Part shown: positions 40,001 to 55,000 of the stretch, piece after piece
Numbering within the stretch: the stretch's first letter is position 1
Layout: every line of letters begins with the position of its first letter
Assembly: GCF_000380485.1 (NCBI RefSeq)
Contig: NZ_AQYG01000038.1
Coordinates: 1-64,000, forward strand
Source of the DNA: Jongsikchunia kroppenstedtii DSM 45133
Lineage (GTDB): Bacteria > Actinomycetota > Actinomycetes > Mycobacteriales > Mycobacteriaceae
Direction: 5' to 3'
Length of the DNA stretch: 64,000 nt
Notes under the pieces: model-generated
The model's database searches: none
Told to the model about the DNA's origin: nothing
What the model saw: the letters and a program-made list of their open reading frames with translations, nothing else
Made by a program: the position numbers and the translations under genes

Positions 40001-43000
40001 GTCGTCCCCGCTCGATAGCTCCGTCAGATCCAGCCAAGTGCAGCCGGTCCCCGTGACCCGATCGGCCGCACCGGCGACCGTGATGCCCAGCCGCACACCG
40101 GAATCACCGACCATATACGCGATGCGCTCGTCCGGGTACGCCGGGTCGACGGGCACGTATGCCGCGCCCGACTTGATGACACCCCACACGGCGACGACCG
40201 ACTCGATGGACCGTTCGATCGCCACAGCGACAACGTCTTCCGGGGCGACGCCGCGGGCGATCAATGACCGCGCCACGGCGTTGGTGCGGGCCTCGAACTC
40301 CTGGTAGCGCAGCGTCGCCCCGTCGCATACCAGCGCCGGATGCATCGGATCGAGGTCGCGCTCGGCCAGCAGCTGCACCAGCGTGCCGGCATCGACCTCC
40401 GCCTGATCCGTGCGTTCGACGCGCGGCGCGACCGGCACCGTGTCGGCGATCGCGATGTCGCCGACCGCCGTGTCGGGATCGGACACCAGCGACGCGAGCA
40501 CGCGCTGCCAGGCATCGGCGAACCGGTTGATCGAGCTCTCGTCGAACAGTGCCTTGGCGTACGAGAACTGCACGCGGATGCCGTCCACGCCTTCGACGAC
40601 GCTGACGGTCAGATCGACCTTCTCGTCCGCCGCGCCGAGATCGACACCGGGCTCGATCGTGATCCCCAGATCGTCGAGGACGACGGGGCGCAGATCCTCC
40701 GAGCGCGTCGCGTGCGTCAACGCGATCTGGAACAGCGGCGAATGCGCGGTGGAGCGCTCCGGCGCCAACACCTCGACCAGCTGATCGAACTGAACGTCGG
40801 AATTGGAGAACGCTTCGAGGTCGGTGGTCCGCACCGATTCCAGCAGTTCCGCTGCCGTGGCACCGGCCGGCACCGCCGACCGCAGTACCAGCGTGTTGAC
40901 GAACATGCCGATCAGGCCGTCCAGCGCCGGATCGTTGCGTCCGGCGATGGGTGCACCGATCACCACGTCCTCGACCGCCGCCAACCGGGCGATCGTGACG
41001 GCCAGCGCCGCGTGGAACACCATGAAGTTGGTGACGCCGCGTTCGGTGGCGAACGGCGTTATCCGCGCAGCGATGTCGGCATCCACGAAGGTGGTGACCA
41101 CCTCGGCCGCCGGATCGAGCACCGACGGTCGCGGACGGTCCATCGGCAGATCGGTCACGGCCGGCAGCCCGGCGAGCTGATCGAGCCAGTAGGCGTGCTG
41201 GCGCCCGAGAGCGGTCTCGGGGTCAGCCGCCGATCCCAGTTCCTGCGCCTGCCACAGGGTGTAGTCGGCGTACTGCACGGGCAGCGGCGCCGGGTCGGCG
41301 GCAGTCCCCGACTCGCGCGCGACATAGGCGGCGACCAGATCGGTGACGAACACCGGCATCGATTCCCCGTCGAACGCGATGTGATGCACGATCACGACGA
41401 CGTCGACACCCTCGTCGGAGATATGCAGTCCGCCCCGCACCGGCAACTGGCTGCTGACGTCGAATCCGCGGCCCGCCAGATCGACCAACCGGCCGCGGTC
41501 ATCGGCGACGAGCCACTCGAAGGCGGCGACGGCCTCGTCGACCCCGAGCACCTGCTGCCGTGGGCCCGTGGCGTCGGACGGATAGATCGTGCGCAGCACT
41601 TCGTGCCGGCCGATCACATCGAGCAGCGCCGCCCGGACGTTGGCCGGATCGACCCGGCCGCGCAGGCGCAGCGGCAGCGGGATGTTGTAGGTCGTTGCCG
41701 CCGTGTCCATCTGGTTGATGAACCACATCCGCCGCTGGGCCGGCGACAACGGGATCATCGCAGGCCGCGGCATCGGGGTCAGTGGTGCGATGGCGCGCGT
41801 GGTGCGTCCGGACAACGCTGTGACGAGTTCGCGCACCGACGGCGCATCGAAGACATCGCGGAGGGTGACTTCTACGTCGAGCGCGCCACTGGCGTGCGCG
41901 GCGACGCGCGCCGCCGACAGCGAGTTGCCGCCGAGGTCGAAGAATGACTCGGCCACGCTCACCTGATCGACACCGAGGATGTCGGCGAACACCGCGGCGA
42001 CCGCTTCCTCGGCAGGCGTCTCGGGAGCCACGTATCCGGCGGCCTCGATCACCGGCTCGGGCAGCGCATCCTTGTCGAGCTTGCCCACCGGGGTCAGCGG
42101 CAGTGCGTCCAGCACGGTGATCGACGCCGGCACCATATGCGCCGGAAGCGTCTGAGCCACATGCGACTTCAGGGCAGCCGTATCGACCGCCTCCGGGTCG
42201 GCCACGACGTAGCCGGCCAGTGCGGTGGCCACCGATCCGCCGACGCCGACCACGACCGCGGCGCTGACCGCCGGATGCGTCGCCAGGGCCGACTCGATCT
42301 CGCCCAGCTCGATGCGCAGACCGCGCAGCTTCACCTGATCGTCGCTGCGGCCGGAGTACTCGAGGACCGGAGCGCCCGTCGAATCCTGGCGCCAGCGGAC
42401 GATGTCACCGGTCCGGTACATCCGATCACCCGGTGCGCCATGCGGATTCGCGACGAACCGGTCGGCGCTCAAGCCCGGCCGGTCCAGGTAGCCGCGCGAC
42501 AGCGCACCACCGCTGACATAGAGCTCACCAGGAACGCCCAGCGACACCGGACGCAGGCCCGAGTCGAGGACCATCAGGCCGACGCCGGCCAGCGGACCGC
42601 CCAGGGTGACGGCCTCGCCGACGGCCATCGGCGCACTGATGGTGACGCCGATCGTGGTCTCGGTCGGGCCGTACAGGTTCTGGATTCGGCGCAGCGGCGC
42701 CCAGTCGTCCTTGAGTGCCGACGGCACGGCCTCGCCACCCGCGTAAACCACGCGCAACGCGGGAACCGACTGCGGCTCGATGGTTCCGAGCACGGTCGGC
42801 GTCAGGAAGGTATGCGTGACGGCCTGCCGCATCATGTAGTCCTGCAGCACGGCGCCGCCGACGGCCTCGGACGGCCGGTATACCAGCACGCCACCGGACA
42901 CGGTCGCGAGCAGGTACTCCAGCACGGAAGCGTCGAAGCTCGGGGACGCGAAGCCGAGCACCCGCGAGTACTCGTCGGCACCCGATCGACGCACTTCCTC

Positions 43001-46000
43001 CGCGGCGAAGTTGGCCAGACCCGAATGCGTCACGGCGACGCCCTTGGGCCGGCCGGTCGAGCCCGACGTGTAGATCACATACGCGACGTTCTCGACCGAG
43101 ACCGCCCCCAGGCGCTCGGCATCGCCGATGGGGGCATCGCTGAACGCTTCGATCTGCGCCACGGCATCACCGTCGATCCGCAGCCAGTCGAAGGCGTCGC
43201 CGGGCAGCTCGCCCGAGGCGGCCACCGTGAGCCCGAGGATCGCTCCGGAGTCCTCGACCATGTTTGCAACGCGATCGGACGGATAGTCCGGGTCGATCGG
43301 CACGTAGCCGCCACCCGTCTTGGCGACGGCCCAGATCGCCGTCAGCAGGTCGGCAGACCGGCCGATCGCCAGCGCGACCAGCTTCTCCGGACCGATCCCC
43401 TGGCCGATCAGCCAGCGCGCCAACCGATTCGACCGGGCATCCAGCTCGGCGTAGGTGAGCGCGGTGCCGTCGGCATCGATGACCGCCTGACGCGGACCCC
43501 ACTTGGTCGCGGCCTCGGCGAAGATGTCGCTCAGTATCATCGGCGACGTTCCGGCGCCGCCGCTGACGATGGCATCGGAGTCGGCGACCGAGACAGGCTC
43601 CACCGTCGGACGCGGTGTGGTCTCGGCGGCGCGCGCGAGCGCCGCCACCGATAGGCCCTCGCCCAGCTTGATCTGGCCGACCGGCTGCGCGGTATCGGTC
43701 AGCGCGACGTCGAGGACACGCACCAACTGATCGGCGAACGTCTGCACAGTTGACTCGTCGAAGAGATCGGTGGCGTAGAGAACCGAACCCTGCCAATCCC
43801 CTTCGGCCGCCTGGGACACGCTCACCAGCAGGTCGACGCGGGCCGGCACGGACTCGCTCATGATGGGCGCCACCTGCAGGCCGGCGATCTCGCCGACCGC
43901 GAGATCGGCTCCGGCCAGCTCCGGGAGGGCCGTCTGGTCGAAGGTGAACCACACCTGGGAGAACGGCGCGAAGGCCGTCGAGCGGACCGCGTCCGATGCG
44001 TCGACGACGGCCTCGAACGGCACGTCCGCATTCGCGAACGCGGCGAGATCGGCCGACTTCGCCTCGGCGAGAAGGTCATCGAAGCTGCGGCCGGCGTCGA
44101 CCCGGGTACGCAGGATCAGCGTGTTGACGAACATGCCGATCAGCGGATCGAGCACCGGCGACCCGCGCCCGGCGATCGGCGTACCGATCGCGATGTCCTC
44201 GGTGCCCGACAGTCGCGCCAGTAGCGCGGCCAACGCGGCATGGGTGACCATGAACGGCGTCGTGCCGGATTCCTGTGCCGCAGCCCGGATTCGGCCGGCA
44301 AGCTCGGCCGGGATCTCGAAGGCGGCCCGAGCGCCGCGCTGACTCGCCCGCGGCGGACGCGGACGGTCGGTCGGCAGATCGATGACATCTGGTAGACCAG
44401 CCAGCCGCTCGGTCCAGTAGCCGAGTTGCTGTCCGACAACCGATTCCGGGTCCTCCGGCGAGCCGAGCACCTCGTGCTGCCAGATCGCGTAGTCCGCGTA
44501 CTGCACCGCCAGCGGAGCGAACTTCGGTTCCATGTTGTCCGCACGGGCTAGATACGCCGTCACGAGATCGCGGATCGTCGGCGTCATCGACTCGCCGTCA
44601 GACGCGATGTGATGAGTCACGACCGCCAGCACGTGCTCGTTCTCTGCGGCCTCCCAAACACGCACTCGGATCGGTAGCTGCCGCGTGACGTCGAACCCGG
44701 TTACAACTGCTTCCTCGATCTCGGCCTGCGATTCCACGACGCGCCAATCCAGACGCGCCGCAACCGCGGTAGCGCTGACAATGCTCTGATATGGCTGCCC
44801 GTCGACTTCCGGGAAGATGGTGCGCAGCGACTCGTGCCGACCGAGCAGGTCAAGCACCGCGGCGTGAAGTGCGTCTATATCGAACGCACCGCTGATCCGA
44901 AGCACCGAGGGCAAGTTGTAGGCCCGCGACGACGTGTCCAGCTGGTTGACGAACCACATGCGCTGCTGCGCAAAGGACAACGGGATCCGCTCCGGACGCG
45001 GATCGACAGCAACGATCGGAGCCAGCGCGGCATCCTTTCCTATCGATGCCGCAACCAGGGCCCGCACAGTGGGCGCGTCGAACAGGTCGCGCACAGCCAG
45101 GCCCACACCGAGCGCTTCACCTGCACGCGCCACAAGACGCATCGCCGACAGCGAGTTACCGCCGACCTCGAAGAAGTCATCGATGACGCTCATCCGCTCG
45201 ATCCCCAATACGTCGGCGAACGCTTGAGCCACCGCAGTCTCCAGCGGACCTTCCGGCGGTACGAATTCGGCATCGAGTGAACCGAATTCGGGCGCCGGCA
45301 ATGCCTTACGATCGATCTTTCCCGCAGTGTTCAGCTTGATGTCGTCGAGCACCATCCAGACCGTGGGAACCATGTAGCCCGGAAGTGCCTTAGCCGCAGC
45401 AGTCTTGACCGCTGCCAGATCGATCGACTCGCCCGGGGCAGCTGCCATGTATCCGACCAGGTGCTCACCACCGCCCGGCGCGCTCGCCACCGTAACGGCC
45501 GCGTGCACCACGCCTGGAGCACCGGCTACGACTGCCTCGATCTCACCGAGTTCGATGCGCTGACCGCGCAGCTTCACCTGGAAGTCGGTGCGGCCCAGGT
45601 ACTCCAGGCCACCATCAGGCCGTCGCCGCACCAAGTCGCCAGTTCGGTACAGCCGCGCACCGGGCACGCCGTATGGATCAGCGATGAATCGCTCGGCAGT
45701 GAGTCCACCGCGGTCGGCATAGCCACGGGCCAACTGCACGCCACCCAGATAGAGCTCGCCGGGGACTCCCACCGGCACTCGCCGCAGACGCGAATCCAGT
45801 ACGACCGCCGATGAATTCCACATCGGAATACCGATCGGCACCGTCGGATCCTCAGTCGAGATCGCACCGATCTGCTCGTACGTGATCTCGACCGCAGCCT
45901 CCGTCGGGCCATACAGGTTGTAGAACAGGATGTTCGGCCAGATCTCACGGACCTGGGCCGCCATCGCCGGCGGCAACGCCTCGCCGGTGCACGACACAGT

Positions 46001-49000
46001 CCGCACCGAACTCAGCTCGCGGATTCGATCCGCCCCCAGGACCTCCAAGAACACCGAGAGCATCGACGGCACGAAGTGCACCATCGTCGCCCGAGTGCGG
46101 GCGATCTCGTCGGCTACATACATCGGCTCAAGGTGCCCGCCGGGCTTCAATACGACCACTGTCGAACCGGCCATCAGCGGCGCGAACAACTCCGGCACCG
46201 AACAGTCGAAGGTGTACGGCGTCTTTTGAATCACCCGGTCCGACGGGTCGATCGGCAGTTCATCGAGGCCCCACCAGAGCCGGTTGAGGATCGCCTCATG
46301 CGAGAGCGTGACCCCCTTCGGCATACCAGTCGAGCCCGAGGTGAAGAGGGTGTACGCAGCCGAATCACCGTGCAACACAACGCGTTCGGAATCAGCCACC
46401 GACACTGCGCCGAGATCCACATCTCCCGTGGCATCGATCCGGAGCAGCGGAACCCCAACCGATGCCGCCGCGGAGACCACGTCTGGCACCTCGGATGGAT
46501 CCGATACCAGCAACAGCCGGGTACCGGCGGTCGTGAACATGTACTCGGCACGATCGCCCGGCACTGCGGTGTCGATCGGAACGTACTGACCGCCGGCGGT
46601 GATGATCGCGTGGATCGCCACCATCATTTCAACAGAGCGCGGAATACACAGCGCCACAGCAACATCCGGCCCAACACCGGCGTCCATCAGCTCCCGGGCA
46701 AGGGTGTTCACTCGTGCGCCGAACTCGGCGTACGAGACCTCCCGTTCGCCGAATATCAGCGCGGTTGCATCGGGTGTCCTCGCGATCTGAGCCGCCACGG
46801 CCTCCGGGATCGAGGTGATATCCGGGAGTACCCGATCATCGCCGTGCTCGAGAGCTGCCTCAGCCGCGAGATCGTCGTCGGTCAGAATCGACACATCACC
46901 GACCGCTGTGGACGGCATAGCAGTCACGCCATCGAGGACCGCGACAAATCGTTTGGCGAACGTCTCGATCGTTCCGTCGTCGAACAGATCGGTCGCGAAG
47001 ATCACCGAACCGAGCCACGGCTCCCCGTCCGGGTTCAGCGTGATCTTGATGAACATGTCGACCTCAGCGGGGAACGTATCCAGCTCGATCGGTTCGATGC
47101 TGAGGCCCGCAATCGAGATATCGATGTCGCGCGCCGACGCGGCAGGATCGAACGACAAGATCGTCTGAGCCAGCGGAGCAAATGCTTCGCTACGGCGCGG
47201 GTTGATCGCGTCAACAACCGTCTCAAATGGGACGTTCCCGTGCGCGAACGCCTCGAGATCCGTTGCGCGCACCTGATCCAACAGACTCACGAATGTCATC
47301 GCCGGATCGACGGTTGCACGCAATACAAGTGTGTTGATGAACATGCCGATCAGCTCGTCGAGTTCACGCTGACCGCGACCGGCAGTGGGTATGGCTACCG
47401 CGATGTCATCAGTCGCGGACAACCGGGCGAGCAGCACCGACAACGCAGCATGCACCACCATGAACGGCGTCACACCATGCGCCGATGCCACTTCGCGGAT
47501 TCGGCTGGCGACCTCGGCCGGGATGTCGAATCCGGCGACGCGACCGTCATACGTCGCACGCGGCGGGCGCGGGCGGTCTGCCGGAAGCTCGAGCACATCG
47601 GGCAGGCCTGCAAGCTGATCGCGCCAGTATTCCAGCTGGCGACCCACTACCGAGCTCGGGTCATCTGGCGATCCGAGCACCTTGTTCTGCCAGATCGCGT
47701 AGTCCGAGTACTGGATCGGGAGCGGCGCGAATCGCGGCGCCTGCCCTGCGGACCGCGCGAGGTAGGCCGTCATCAAGTCCTTGATCATCGGACTATGAGA
47801 CTCACCATCGGAGGCGATGTGATGGGTGACCACCGCGATGACGAACTCTTCCGGTGAGGCCTCCCAAACCCGGATACGGACCGGCCATTGCGTCACCAGA
47901 TCGAAGCCGGCGGTCAGCGCGTCCTCGATCGCTGCCTGCGAGTCGACTATCGCCCAGTCCAGCCGAGCCGCGATCTCATCCGCCGCCGCGATGCGCTGGT
48001 AGGGCCGGCCGTCGACGTCAGGGAAGGTCGTATGCAGTACCTCATGACGAGCAACGAGGTCGATCATCGCGCCGTGGAGTGCATCGACGTCGAACTGACC
48101 GCGCACCCGAAGCACCAGTGGCAGGTTGTAGACCGGCGACGTCGGATCCAACCGGTTGATGAACCACATGCGGGTCTGCGAGTACGACAGCGGAATCCGC
48201 TCCGGCCGCTCGGTTACCGCCACCACCGGCGGCAACGCCTTTTGTCGCCCCTCGGTCGCGGCGATGAGCCCGCGCACAGTCGGCGCCTGGAAGAGGTCAC
48301 GCACGGACACGTCAACGTCTAGTGCGGCGGATGCCCGCGCCACGAGACGCATACCGGACAGCGAGTTTCCGCCGAAATCGAAGAAGCTGTCCGTGACACC
48401 GATGTCGTCGAGCCCGAGCACCTCGGCGAACACTTCGGCGAGAACCCGTTCGCCCGGCGTCTCCGGAGCAACCGACTCACCGCGGTCGAACACCGGCGCA
48501 GGAAGTGCACGCCGGTCGACCTTGCCGGAGGTTGTCTGCGGCAGCGCGTCGAGCACCACCCAAGTGGTGGGACGCATGAACTCGGGCAGTTCACGCGAGA
48601 CAACTCCGCGGACCACATCGAGATCGATCGTCGCGCCGGCAGCGCCCGAGAGGTAGCCCACGAGCTGTTCTCCTCCGCCCGGAACCGAGGCCACCACCAC
48701 CGCATAGTGCAAAACGCCCGGAACGCCCGCGAGTACCGACTCGATCTCGCCGAGCTCTATCCGCTGGCCACGCAGTTTGACCTGAAAGTCGGTGCGTCCC
48801 AGGTATTCAAGGAGCCCCGATTCGGTCCATCGCGCCCGGTCACCGGTGCGGTACAGACGACTACCCGGCCCGCCGAAGGGCGATGCGACGAAGGTCTCAG
48901 CGGTTAGATCCGCCCGCGATGCGTACCCACGCGCAAGCTGGGCCCCGCCCAGGTACATCTCTCCCGGCACGCCTGCCGGCACCGGTTCCAGACGTCCGTC

Positions 49001-52000
49001 AAGAACATAGACCTGCGAATTCCACACCGGGCTACCGATCGACACGGCGGCATCGAAATCGGTCACCCGCCGATCGGTGATGTCGACAATCGCTTCGGTC
49101 GGACCGTACTGGTTGACGATATGGGCGCCGGGGATCGCTTCAGCCAGTCCGCGCGCCAGTGCCGGTGACAGTGCTTCGCCGCCGGAGAAGATTCGACGAA
49201 GTGACTGCAGATCCGCCGGATCCGACCCGGTCGCGCCGTCCAGGAAGGCAGCAAGCATCGACGGCACGAACTTCACCGTCGTGACTGCATGCTGCGCGAT
49301 CAAGCCGGCCAGGTATCGAGGATCGCGATGCCCACCGGACTCGGCGATCACCACCGGTGCACCGGCGTACACCGGGCCGAAGAATTCCCACACGGATGCA
49401 TCGAAGGTGAACGGCGTCTTCAGGAGGAACACATGCTCACCGTCGCCGTTCGATTCGGTGAACCAGGCGAGCGTGTTACGAAGGCCTGCATGCGAAACGG
49501 TGACGCCCTTAGGACGCCCGGTCGATCCTGACGTGAAGAGGGTGTACACCGCATTGTCCGGGCGCACGGGGGCGAGTCGCTCCGACGCCGTAAACAACGA
49601 AGCGTCGGGAACCCGAGCATCCGCGTCGACTCCGATGGCCGGAATCTCGTCCGCGATCGCATGACCGTCGACTCGCGCGTCGACAAGCAACAGCTGCACG
49701 TCGGCGGTGTCGACCAAATACTTGATGCGATCCGCCGGGAACTCAGGGTCAATCGGCACGTACTGCCCGCCCGCCGCCACAACGGCATGGACTGCCAAGT
49801 ACTGAGCGAACGAACGGTCGATGCACACGCCAACCGGGGTGTCAGGGCCGACGCCTACCTCGATCAGCTGACGCGCCAATTCGGTTACGCGATCAGCGAA
49901 CTCGGCATAGGACACGGTGCGTTCATCGAAAATCGCGGCGATCCCGGCGGGATTCGTCCGCGCACGGTCCAGAACCATGTCGGCCAGAACGTGGTCGCGC
50001 AATTCAACCGCAGGGCCAGTGGCCCAATCCAGAGCCCGGCTCCGATCCTCGGCCGCCGCGATATCGAGGCCTGCGGAAAGCGTGTCCGGTGCCGCAGTGA
50101 ACCGTTCCAAGATCTGGACCATCGCACGCAGGTAAACGTCCACCTGCTCGGCATCGAATGCCGATGGCAAGTACTTGAGCTTGAGGAGAATCGTCTCTCC
50201 GCTCGGGACGGTGGCGAGGTAGATCGGGTAATGCGTGCCGTCACGGAACTCGATGTCATCGATCGACAGCTCGCCACCGCCGGCGGTATTCGACTTCAGC
50301 GACTCGGAATCGATCGGGAACGACTCGTGCAGCGTGAACGTATCGAATCCGGCAGGTCCATCCGCGAGGTCCAGAATCTCCGGAAGGCCCAAGAACTGGT
50401 AGTCCAGCACGGTGGCCTTGTCCGACTGCAGCCGAGTCAGGATCTGCCCCATCGACGACGCCGGGTCCACGTCGACCACGACCGGCAGTGTGTTGATGAA
50501 CAATCCGACGATCGACTCGACGCCGTCGAGCGCGGCCGGGCGTCCGGACACGGTTTCGCCGAAAGTGACGACGCGCTGGCCGGTCAATCTCGACAGCAGC
50601 ACCGACCACGCGACCTGCAGCACCGTGGCGACGGTCGAGTCATGAGACCTGGCGACCGACTCGATCGCCGCGACCAGAGCCGCGTCGAGCCGTGCTTCGC
50701 GGTACTGCGGCAGCAGGCCCGTGGTGGCCTCGATTTCTGGAGCCACCAGCGTTGGTCCGTCGGCGCCTGACATGATCTCGCGCCAGGCATTCCGGCCCGC
50801 AGCCGCGTCTTGACTCGCAATGAACCGCAGGAACGACGAGAAGTCGGCAGACTCCGCGCCGCCGGCCTCGCCGGTATACGGGGATCCGGTGAGGTAGAGC
50901 GCCAACATGTCGGCCATGACCAGCGGTCCCGACCAGCCGTCGATGACGATGTGGTGATTGGTCACGATCAACCGCGAGACGGAGCCACTTCGCACCAGCA
51001 CGAAACGGATCAATGGAGGCCGAGCCAGGTCGAACGGGCGCACCCGCTCGGCGTCCGCGGCCGCTGTCACTGGGTCCGCCAGGCCTGCGGGGTCATCGAC
51101 GTCGAGCACAGTCCACTGCGGCTCCATGCGATCACTCACCACTGCGACGATCTCGCCACTCGGCGCTGATACGAAAGCTGAACGGAGGGCGCTATGCCGG
51201 GCCATGACACCGCGGGCCGCCTCATGGAGTCGGTCCGCGTCGACGTCGCCGCCGAGTGTGATCACGATCTGCGTGGTATAGACGTCGACGACGTCATCAT
51301 CGGCGGCAGCGACCAGCGACTGGAAGTACATTCCGCGCTGCAGCGGCGCCAGCGACCACACCTCGGAGCCCGGGTAATTGCGTTCGAGCACATCGAGATC
51401 GTGCTGAGTGAGGTCCGCGCCGGGCACGTCCGACGGCGAAAGCCCCAACGCCGCTTCGCGGTCGACAGTCGATGCGGCCGTGGCGAGTTCGGTCTCCCAC
51501 CGCTGCGCGATGTTTTCCACGTCCGCAGGGTCAAGCACGCCCCGCGGAAAACGCAGATCTGCCCAGATTCGACGACCGCGTGAGCCCGCCGAAGTGCCAG
51601 CATTGATCGACAGCGCAGCCAACGCAACCATGTCACCGCTGACCGACGGGGGGAACGCGGGCGAATCGGTGCTCATGAACGGCAGTTCGACAGCAGGTGT
51701 GTCACCGCCGGCCGAACCCGCGCCCAGGAAGTTGAAAATGATCGATGGAAGCGGCCGATCGGCCAGCTCGGTGCGGGCCGTGTAACGAAGCAGGCCAAAT
51801 CCAACGCCGGCATCAGGCAGGCCGAGCCGCTCCTCTTTCGCGGCTTTCATCGCATGGACGATGTCTGCCGACGGGTCGACCGACATCGGCGCGATGGATG
51901 TGAACCAGCCAACCGAACGCGACAGATCCGCGCGGTGTGGTTCCGGCATGGCCTCCAGGAGTTCCTCGGTGCGGCCATGGGTCTCGAGCAGTATGGACAC

Positions 52001-55000
52001 CGGTGAGCGGTCGTCTATGCCGCGGTCGACCTGCCAGCCACGGACGGCGCGCGCGAGGGCGCCAAGCAGCACATCGTTGACATTGCCTTGGAGGGCGGCC
52101 GGAACCGCGCCGAGCACCTTCTCGGTGAGAGCAACAGACAGCGTGTGCAGCACCGACGAGGACGCCGAATCGCGGTCGCGGGAACGACTCAATGCTGCAC
52201 CAAATGATGTGGGATGCACCGGCATACGACTCAGCCAGTAGTCCAGTTCGTCGAATCGACTATCTGCCTGCTGCGCCAACGCCGAAGCCCACGCGCGCGC
52301 CGAAGTGCCCTCAGGTCGCAGGGAGATCTCGCTATCTTCAGCGACCTGGGCCCATCCGGTGACCAGGTCCTCAATGATCGCGCGCCAGGACACTGCGTCG
52401 ACGCCGAGGTGATGGATGACAATGACCACTCGACCCGCACCGGACGGAGCTGTGACATGAACCGCCTGGACCAGTGCGCCGACAGACGGATCAAGCCGAC
52501 CCGCGGCTTCCGCATGCGCACGGCGTAGCGCGTTGTCGAACTCCGGTGTACCGATGTCTCCGTCGGCACCGAGGTGAGCGACGGCCGCCGATGCATCGAA
52601 TGGCGTACCTGAGACCAGCACCCACTCGCCCGACACGTCTGTCAACCGTGCCGACAGCATCGGGTGCGTCCGAACTACGGCATCGACGAGTCGAGCGAGA
52701 TCGCTGAGCCGCAAGGTTTCCGGCGCCACGACCACCGCAGTCTGTGAGAAGTCCGCGAAGTCCGCCGCTCGCTCCGAGTGCTCTACCATCCAGGCGACGA
52801 CCGGCGGAATCACGACTGGACCGCTGCCTCCACCGGGAAGCTCCGGCAGCATCGGCAGCGCCGCGGCACTCTGTCCGGCGGCCGTCGCGATGGCGCGGAT
52901 CGTCTTGTGCTCGAAGATGTCTCGCGGCGACAGATCGATCCCGGCGGCCCGGGCGGCGGACGCCAGCTGGATCGACATGATCGAATCGCCGCCCAAGGCG
53001 AAGAACGACTCGGTGACGCTGACCCGCTCGACGCCGAGGAGGCCACCGATGATCGCGGCCAGCTGCTCTTCGGCCTGCGTCGCGGGCGCCTCGTATTCCT
53101 GCTCGATCGCGGCGAAATCCGGCGCGGGCAGTGCCCGGCGGTCGAGCTTGCCCGCGGAGTTGAGAGCGATGTTGTCGAGCACCACCCACACGGTCGGCTG
53201 CATGTACACCGGGAGCGACTGCGCCGCCGCGGCTTTCACCGCGTCGAGGTCGACCGACGCCGGCGACAGGTAGGCAACGAGATGCTGGGCACCGGTCGGC
53301 GCCGACGCGACCGTCGCCGCGGTGTGCACCACACCCGGAACGGTCGCGAGGACCGACTCGATCTCGCCCAGTTCGATGCGCTGACCGCGCAGCTTCACCT
53401 GGAAGTCGGTGCGACCGAGGTATTCGATCTCGCCCGCATCGTTCCAGCGCACCAGGTCGCCGGTGCGGTACAGCCGGGCACCCGGCTCACCGAACGGATC
53501 GGCGACGAACCGGTCCGCGGTCTGACCCGGAGCCGCCGCGTACCCGCGGGCGATCTGGACGCCGCCGAGATACAGCTCGCCCGGCACCCCGGGCGGAGTC
53601 ATCTGCAGCCGCGAATCCAGGACATACGTCCCGGTGTTCCACACCGGGCGGCCGATGGTGACGGTGTCGCCGACCCGCGTCACATCCGAATACGAGACTT
53701 CGACGGCTGCCTCGGTCGGGCCGAAGAGGTTGTGGATCCCGACCCCTGGCAGTAGTTCATGCGTCTTGTGCACCACTGCGGCGGGCAGCGCCTCACCCGA
53801 GGCGAAGACCCACTTCAGCTCGGTGAGCCCGGCGAGCCGGTCCGGGTCGACGACGTCAACGAACACCGACAGCATCGACGGCACGAAGTGCACCGAGGTG
53901 GCGGCGGACTGCTCCAGCAGGTCGATCAGATACGCCGGATCGGCATGGCCGCCGGGAGCGGCGACCACGATCGAGGCGCCGACCATCAACGGCGCGAACA
54001 ACTCCGGCACCGACACGTCGAACGTGTACGGCGTCTTCTGCACGATGCGATCGGCCGGGCCCCAGCCGTACTCGCCGAGACCCCACCACAGGCGGTTCAG
54101 CACCGACCGTGCGGACACCGTCACACCCTTGGGCCGACCGGTCGAGCCCGAGGTGAACAGCGTGTACAGGGCGTGGTCGAGGCCGATCGGCGCCAGCCGC
54201 TCGGCATCGGTGACCGGCGGTGTCTGCAGATCCACCGGTCCGTCGGCCGTGACCTCGTGAACGCCGATCCCCTCGGCCAGCGCGGCCGACCGGACGTCGA
54301 CACCGGCGTCGCCGCCGGTCGTCAAGAGCACCTTCACGGCCGCGGTGGCCAGCATGTACTCGGCGCGATCAGTCGGCGCTTCGGTGTCGACCGGGACATA
54401 CTGTCCGCCCGCGGCGATCACCGCGTGGATCGCGACGACCATCTCGATCGAGCGCGGCATGCACACTGCCACAGCGGTTTCCGGCCCGACACCCAGCGCG
54501 ATCAGCTCGCGCGCCAGTGCGTTGACCCGCGCGGAGAACTCGTCGTAGCGAACTTCGCGGCCACCGAACCGGAGCGCGACAGCGTCCGGAGTGCGCACTG
54601 TCTGCGCGGTCAGCAGCTCCGGCAGATGCGCCGGCGAGACATCGATCTGACGTCCCGTCGAACGACCCGCGATCACGGCCTTCTCGCCCGATGTCACCAG
54701 ATCGACGTCGCCGATGACTCGCTGCGGAGCCGCGGTCAACGCACCGACGAGCGCCAGGAAGCGGTCGATCACCGTGCGCACGGTGGATTCGTCGAAGAGA
54801 TCGGTCGCGTAGATCGCGATGCCGGTCCAGCCGGCGGCACTGTCGGTGGCGGTGATGCCGACGGTCAGGTCGACCTGCGCGCTCACCGTCGGCGCGGTCA
54901 GCGGCTCGATCCGTATACCGGCGGCATCGATTCCCGCGGGCTGCGCGGCGGCATGATCGAGCGTCAGCATGACCTGCGCCAGCGGCGCGAAAGCCTCGGA

